This document shows, in pieces, positions 60,416-64,000 of a DNA stretch of 64,000 nucleotides. This stretch comes from Mesorhizobium ciceri WSM4083 (GTDB taxonomy: Bacteria; Pseudomonadota; Alphaproteobacteria; Rhizobiales; Rhizobiaceae), in assembly GCF_000519305.1 (NCBI RefSeq), contig NZ_JAFG01000003.1, positions 499,070 through 563,069 on the forward strand, read 5' to 3'. The notes under the pieces are model-generated. The model had not been told where the DNA came from and ran no database searches. It saw nothing but the letters and a program-made list of their open reading frames with translations. Made by a program: the position numbers and the translations under genes. The first letter of the stretch is position 1. The number at the start of each line of letters is the position of its first letter.

Positions 60416-61972
60416 TCAGTCCCCCACACGTTGCAGCGTGCCGAGATGATTGTCGTCGAGAAAACCTACGGTCATGGCCGACGCCTTGCCGTCAGCGCCG
60501 ACCACAAAACTTACACCCGAGGGGCTATCCGGCGTCTCCGCGTCGGGGAAGGTCAGGAAAAGGTCACCGTCGAAATGCCTCAATGAGTAGGACCGGCCGG
60601 CGGCCGGGCCTACCCTGAGCACAAGGTGGTCTCCCGCTTCCGACACAATCGCGTCGCCGATGAAGTCGTTGGCGTACCGGCCGGCATAGACACTGCCCGG
60701 CGCGGCTGGCCGTGGCGGAGACGGCGGCGCGGCATAGGCGGCCTTGGCCGCCGCGACCGCCGGACCGAACAGGCCCGCATAGATATCATCCCACGCCTTG
60801 ACCCAGTCCTTCTCGACCTTACCGTCGAAGATGAGATCGGCAAAGCTGTCGGACAATCCCTCCGGCAGGCCAGTCGGAAAGGCGTTGGCGACGATGACGA
60901 TGCCCAGCTTCTCCTTTGGGAAGACCGTCACCAGCGTACGCGCGCCGACGCTGAAGGCGCCGGCGTGGCCCCAGCTCAGGCCGTGTCGGCCGAATTCGAC
61001 GTTCCAGCCGAGGCCATAGAACGATGCGCCGCCGGAGACGGGGTTGTTGCCGCGCGCTATCAGCGGAACATGCGTCTGGCTTAGCGCATCGGCGGCAATC
61101 AGTGTCTTGCCGGCATAAACACCGTTGCCGAGGATGAGGCGCAGCCATTGCGAGAGGTCACGTGCCGTGGAGCTGACGCCGCCGGCGGGCGCCTGCGCAT
61201 CCGGATCGCGCTCTATCTTCGCGGCCCAGGCGCCATCGACCTTGACGTGAAGCGCGGCGCGGTTGCTTTGCTTGACGAAGTCCGAATGACGGGAACTGGT
61301 CGAGGCCATGCCAAGCGGACGGTAGAGCTTCTCCTCGGCGACCTCCTCCCAGGGCTTTCCTGTCGGCCTCGCGGCTGCCACGGCACCCTCTGTCAATCCG
61401 AAATTGCTGTAGGAATACCCGGCGCGAAAGCTCGACGATGGTGGCACGAACCGCAGGCGATGCAGTATCTCGACGCGGTCGTAGCCAATACCTTCGAGGT
61501 CGTCTCCGGCGGTGCCCGGAAGCCCGCTGCGATGCGAAAACAGGTCACGAACGGTAAGTTGGCTCGCCGGATAAGGATCGGCCAACCGGAAGGCCGGATC
61601 GAGATCGGCGATCTTCGAATCCCAGGACACGATCCTGTCGCTAACCAACGCCGCTACGACGGTGGCGGAAACCGGCTTGGAAAGGGAGGCGATCTGGAAC
61701 ACCGTGTCGGCGTCGACGGTCTCAGGCTTGCCGGCCTCGCGATGCCCAAAACCCTTGAGGAAGATCACCTCGTCATCGCGCACGACGCCGATGGCGAGAC
61801 CGGGTACGGCACCGTCCGCTACGGCGGCTTCGGCAAGCGTTTCGAGCTTCGACAGGGCAGCAGTGATGCGCTCGGGCGTGAGGGTATCGGCCGGCGTCGC
61901 GTGCGGCCAAAGCACCATTGCGGCGATGAAGATCCAAACCCTGCAATGACAGAGATTCCGGTTCAGCCGCAT
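60416..61972 (-). CDS. class C beta-lactamase-fold serine hydrolase, exported
   Basis: A 518-residue penicillin-binding-protein-like hydrolase. The signal peptide includes CRVWIFIAAMVLWPHATPAD. The SxxK site is ASLSKPVSA, the YxN motif is YSYSNFG, and an HxG-type motif lies in WGHAGAFSVGARTL. A C-terminal extra domain of about 120 residues (YAGRYANDFIGDAIVSE) is typical of ParB/EstB-like or AmpC-like esterases with a lipocalin-like tail. The ATG at 61972 has AAGGAGG seven bases upstream. It is probably a periplasmic esterase or peptidase; true beta-lactamase activity is unlikely but untested. Confidence 0.88.
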   Translation of the reverse strand: MRLNRNLCHCRVWIFIAAMVLWPHATPADTLTPERITAALSKLETLAEAAVADGAVPGLAIGVVRDDEVIFLKGFGHREAGKPETVDADTVFQIASLSKPVSATVVAALVSDRIVSWDSKIADLDPAFRLADPYPASQLTVRDLFSHRSGLPGTAGDDLEGIGYDRVEILHRLRFVPPSSSFRAGYSYSNFGLTEGAVAAARPTGKPWEEVAEEKLYRPLGMASTSSRHSDFVKQSNRAALHVKVDGAWAAKIERDPDAQAPAGGVSSTARDLSQWLRLILGNGVYAGKTLIAADALSQTHVPLIARGNNPVSGGASFYGLGWNVEFGRHGLSWGHAGAFSVGARTLVTVFPKEKLGIVIVANAFPTGLPEGLSDSFADLIFDGKVEKDWVKAWDDIYAGLFGPAVAAAKAAYAAPPSPPRPAAPGSVYAGRYANDFIGDAIVSEAGDHLVLRVGPAAGRSYSLRHFDGDLFLTFPDAETPDSPSGVSFVVGADGKASAMTVGFLDDNHLGTLQRVGD

Positions 61973-62125
61973 GCACAAGCCTCCTTCCAGGAATTCACAT
62001 GACCATGATACAGGCCCGCACCGGTGAGGCCAGCCCTTCTCGGGCCACTCGCGCCGCGGGCCGGACTGTTCGGTCTCCTTCTCGGCCGCGCCGGCGACGT
62101 CAGCTTCAGCGCCGCGTTTCTGCTC

Positions 62126-63016
62126 CTAACGCCCAGCGGCGCCCGCCATCGCCAAAAAGGCGCTCTCGATGGTCTCGAACGTCAGCTCCGGATAGAGCGC
62201 GCCGGCTTCCGGCGTGGCCGTCTCGAGCGCCGTCTCGCCGCGTATCCAGAACGCCCGCAGCAGTCCGAGCCAGGGTGCTGACGCGATCATCGCCTCAAGC
62301 TCCGCCGCACTCTGGGGCACGATATGCGGCGAGCGGCCGCTCACCCGGCGCCACAGAGCGATCATTTCGTTCTGGGTGATCTTGTTTCGGGCGATGCGGA
62401 TCTCGCTGCGGACGGCACTAGGGTCGTTCAACGCGCGCAAGGTGACGGCGGCGATGTCCTTCTCGCTGACGAACGTCGCCGGCACATCGCCACCGCCATA
62501 AAGCGTCACCTCATCGGGCGGCAAGGGCGACGAGCCAAAGCGCATCAGATCGCCCAGCGTCGCCACCCAGGTCGAGAAGAAGCCGTTGGTGTAGATCACC
62601 GTATAGGGCAGATCGGCTTGCCTGATCGCGTCGAACACGGCTCGCTTGAGGTCGAGCGGCGGGATCGAGCCCGGGGCGGCGGCGGCGAAGTCGAGGCCGA
62701 AGCCGGCGGAAGGCACATAGCGGGAAACGCCGGCATCGCTCAGCGCCCGCACCAGCGTCATCTCGCTGGCTGAATCCACATGCACCGAACTGATGACGCG
62801 GTCCACTGCACCGGCGGCGCGGACAAGGCTGTCATAGTCGTCAAGATCGCCGACATGGATTTTGGCGCCGAGCTCCTTCAGCGAACGCAGCCGTTCTTCA
62901 TTGCCGGCTGTTGCCGGACGAACCAGAACGTGCAGGCGATCGCCATTGCGGACGCTGGCCTTCGCCATCTCGCTGCCGATCAGCCCCGTCGCCCCGATGA
63001 TCAGGGTGCTGGTCAT
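62126..63016 (-). CDS. NmrA-like/atypical SDR NAD(P)-binding protein
   Basis: A 296-residue protein with N-terminal STLIIGATGLIGSEMAKA, the Rossmann GxxGxxG of the NmrA/isoflavone-reductase-like group. There is no YxxxK catalytic pair, which suits a redox sensor or an aryl-alcohol-type reductase. The segment VRAAGAVDRVISSVHVDS is in the usual NmrA position. I chose the ATG at 63016, preceded by GGGAGGG; it overlaps the stop of the small upstream gene (ATGA). The substrate is unknown. Confidence 0.85.
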   Translation of the reverse strand: MTSTLIIGATGLIGSEMAKASVRNGDRLHVLVRPATAGNEERLRSLKELGAKIHVGDLDDYDSLVRAAGAVDRVISSVHVDSASEMTLVRALSDAGVSRYVPSAGFGLDFAAAAPGSIPPLDLKRAVFDAIRQADLPYTVIYTNGFFSTWVATLGDLMRFGSSPLPPDEVTLYGGGDVPATFVSEKDIAAVTLRALNDPSAVRSEIRIARNKITQNEMIALWRRVSGRSPHIVPQSAAELEAMIASAPWLGLLRAFWIRGETALETATPEAGALYPELTFETIESAFLAMAGAAGR

Positions 63017-63195
63017 ATCGCCCTCCCATTGCGCCGGATGGAACCGTCCCAATCGCGCTCGAACCCGATGTCGTGCAAACGATGGTTAGTGAAGCGCGCA
63101 ACCCGGCGCAACGCACGCCGGCGCCCGACGGCTTCCGAGGTTATCATTGCAAGACCGCTCATCACAGCGGTGATGGATTGGAAGGTCGGGTTCAT
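63013..63195 (-). CDS. DUF1127-like small protein
   Basis: A 60-residue basic protein. The C-terminal half (RVARFTNHRLHDIGFERDWD) fits the DUF1127 pattern of an Arg-rich helix, then L.DIG..R. Members are short, sometimes RNA-linked, regulators in alphaproteobacteria affecting phosphate or stress responses. The stop overlaps the NmrA-like start, so the two are translated together. It is divergent from the LysR regulator gene, which may control both. Confidence 0.75.
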   Translation of the reverse strand: MNPTFQSITAVMSGLAMITSEAVGRRRALRRVARFTNHRLHDIGFERDWDGSIRRNGRAI

Positions 63196-63389
63196 AGTCC
63201 GTCTCCTGTGTTGCTGGGCTCAAGCGTGTCGGCGCCGTCCGCTGGGGACAAGCATGACGATCGCTCACACTATTGCTGGTCGTTCAGCGCCGTGGTGATG
63301 CGCCGGAACACCCATAGATTGGACATTTCCGGGCTGGACGACAAACGACTCTTTGTGCAGGATTTGTGAGCAACACTCACAGGTGGACC

Positions 63390-64000
63390 ATGCCGCGCAG
63401 ATTGCCGCCCCTCACTGCCTTGCCCGCCTTCGAGGCCGCCGCCAGGCATCTGAGTTTCTCCAAGGCGGCGGCTGAACTCAACGTCACCCATGGCGCGGTC
63501 AGCCGCGCCATCCGCAACATCGAGGACAGGCTGGGCATCCAGCTTTTCGATCGGGGAACGCGGTCCGTGCGCTTGACCCCGGTGGGCGCGGCCTACGCAT
63601 CGGAAGTCCGGACGGCGCTGGACCAGATCGCCGCCGCCACCATCGCCGCCACGCCCGACCGCACGGCAGGCATCCTGAATGTCAGCACATCGGACGGTTT
63701 TGCCGGCCGCTGGCTGGTGCCGAGGCTGCATCGCTTCCACCGCGCCAACACCGACATCGACGTGCGGCTGTCGACCTCGGGCGTGCTTTCCGATTTCGTC
63801 AGCGACGGCATCGACATCGCCATCCGCTACGGCAAGGGCGGCTATGCCGGGGTGACCGCGGAATTTCTAGCCGATGAAGAGGTCTTCCCCGTCTGCAGCC
63901 CGGAACTGCTGCAAGGCGAACATCCGTTGCGCCTGCCCACGGATCTCAGGCATCACAAACTGATCCATGACGCCTTTCGCATCGACTGGGCGACATGGCT
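63390..64000 (+). CDS. LysR family transcriptional regulator (GcvA-like), 3' truncated by window edge
   Basis: The first 203 codons of a LysR regulator. The N-terminal winged helix-turn-helix is clear: LTALPAFEAAARHLSFSKAA, then AAELNVTHGAVSRAIRNIED. The effector-binding domain begins with GILNVSTSDGFAGRWLVPRL, as in the GcvA subgroup. AGGTGG precedes the ATG. It lies 194 bases from the divergent DUF1127-like/NmrA-like pair, the typical LysR arrangement with its target genes. The C-terminal third is outside the window. Confidence 0.92.
   Translation, partial: MPRRLPPLTALPAFEAAARHLSFSKAAAELNVTHGAVSRAIRNIEDRLGIQLFDRGTRSVRLTPVGAAYASEVRTALDQIAAATIAATPDRTAGILNVSTSDGFAGRWLVPRLHRFHRANTDIDVRLSTSGVLSDFVSDGIDIAIRYGKGGYAGVTAEFLADEEVFPVCSPELLQGEHPLRLPTDLRHHKLIHDAFRIDWATW

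Noticed and set aside
60416..61972. The serine hydrolase was considered as an antibiotic-resistance AmpC beta-lactamase.
   Set aside because: It is much longer than AmpC because of an extra C-terminal domain, and no AmpR-type gene is adjacent; esterase or peptidase is more likely.

Overview
The window looks like chromosomal DNA of a high-GC alphaproteobacterium of the Rhizobiales, most likely Mesorhizobium or a close relative. The support is the rhizobial style of the genes (NodT-type outer-membrane efflux protein, Omp25/31-like porin, BA14K-type protein, bestrophin-like channel, HWE/HisKA_2-type kinase, minCDE) and intergenic palindromes of the sort common in Mesorhizobium. No rRNA, tRNA, CRISPR array, transposase or integrase gene was recognised.

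Layout. 1-9983: mixed metabolic genes: an SDR, a HerA-like ATPase, an aldo/keto reductase, a regulator plus beta-propeller pair facing a DUF899 gene across a duplicated 29-bp element, a medium-chain dehydrogenase and a bestrophin-like channel. 10037-18732: a TetR regulator with a perfect palindrome, divergent from two tandem, paralogous three-gene molybdenum hydroxylase operons (2Fe-2S, FAD and molybdopterin subunits). 18892-23175: a porin, an AraC regulator, an EamA transporter and a PAS histidine kinase. 23332-32775: an RND efflux operon with tiny coupled reading frames at its head, a Spy/CpxP-like periplasmic protein, and a divergent OmpR/EnvZ-type two-component system with repeats in the shared promoter. 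33339-40191: a surface-polysaccharide operon (acyltransferase, two GT2 glycosyltransferases, ABC exporter) facing a long coiled-coil protein. 40590-42535: minCDE.

42812-49059 is a defence island. It holds an ABC-three-component (ABC-3C) system with a nuclease-like first gene, a middle component and a DUF3732-type ATPase, visibly AT-richer than its surroundings. A Septu-like ATPase plus HNH endonuclease pair follows directly. The right flank (49336-51954) holds two related small-gene pairs, each with one decayed member, separated by a glyoxalase-fold gene and an EamA transporter.

52921-58168 is a tightly coupled operon: a 1374-residue Pls/PosA-type non-ribosomal peptide synthetase (adenylation and carrier domains followed by membrane and hexapeptide-repeat domains), a GNAT acetyltransferase and a 4'-phosphopantetheinyl transferase. 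A lysine 2,3-aminomutase-like radical SAM gene converges on it. The adenylation pocket read by eye has an acidic residue where basic-amino-acid domains usually have one, so the locus could make a cationic poly- or oligo-amino acid, possibly using beta-lysine; this is inference. The window ends with a two-helix membrane protein, a class C beta-lactamase-fold hydrolase, an NmrA-like reductase coupled to a DUF1127-like small protein, and the 5' part of a LysR regulator cut by the edge.
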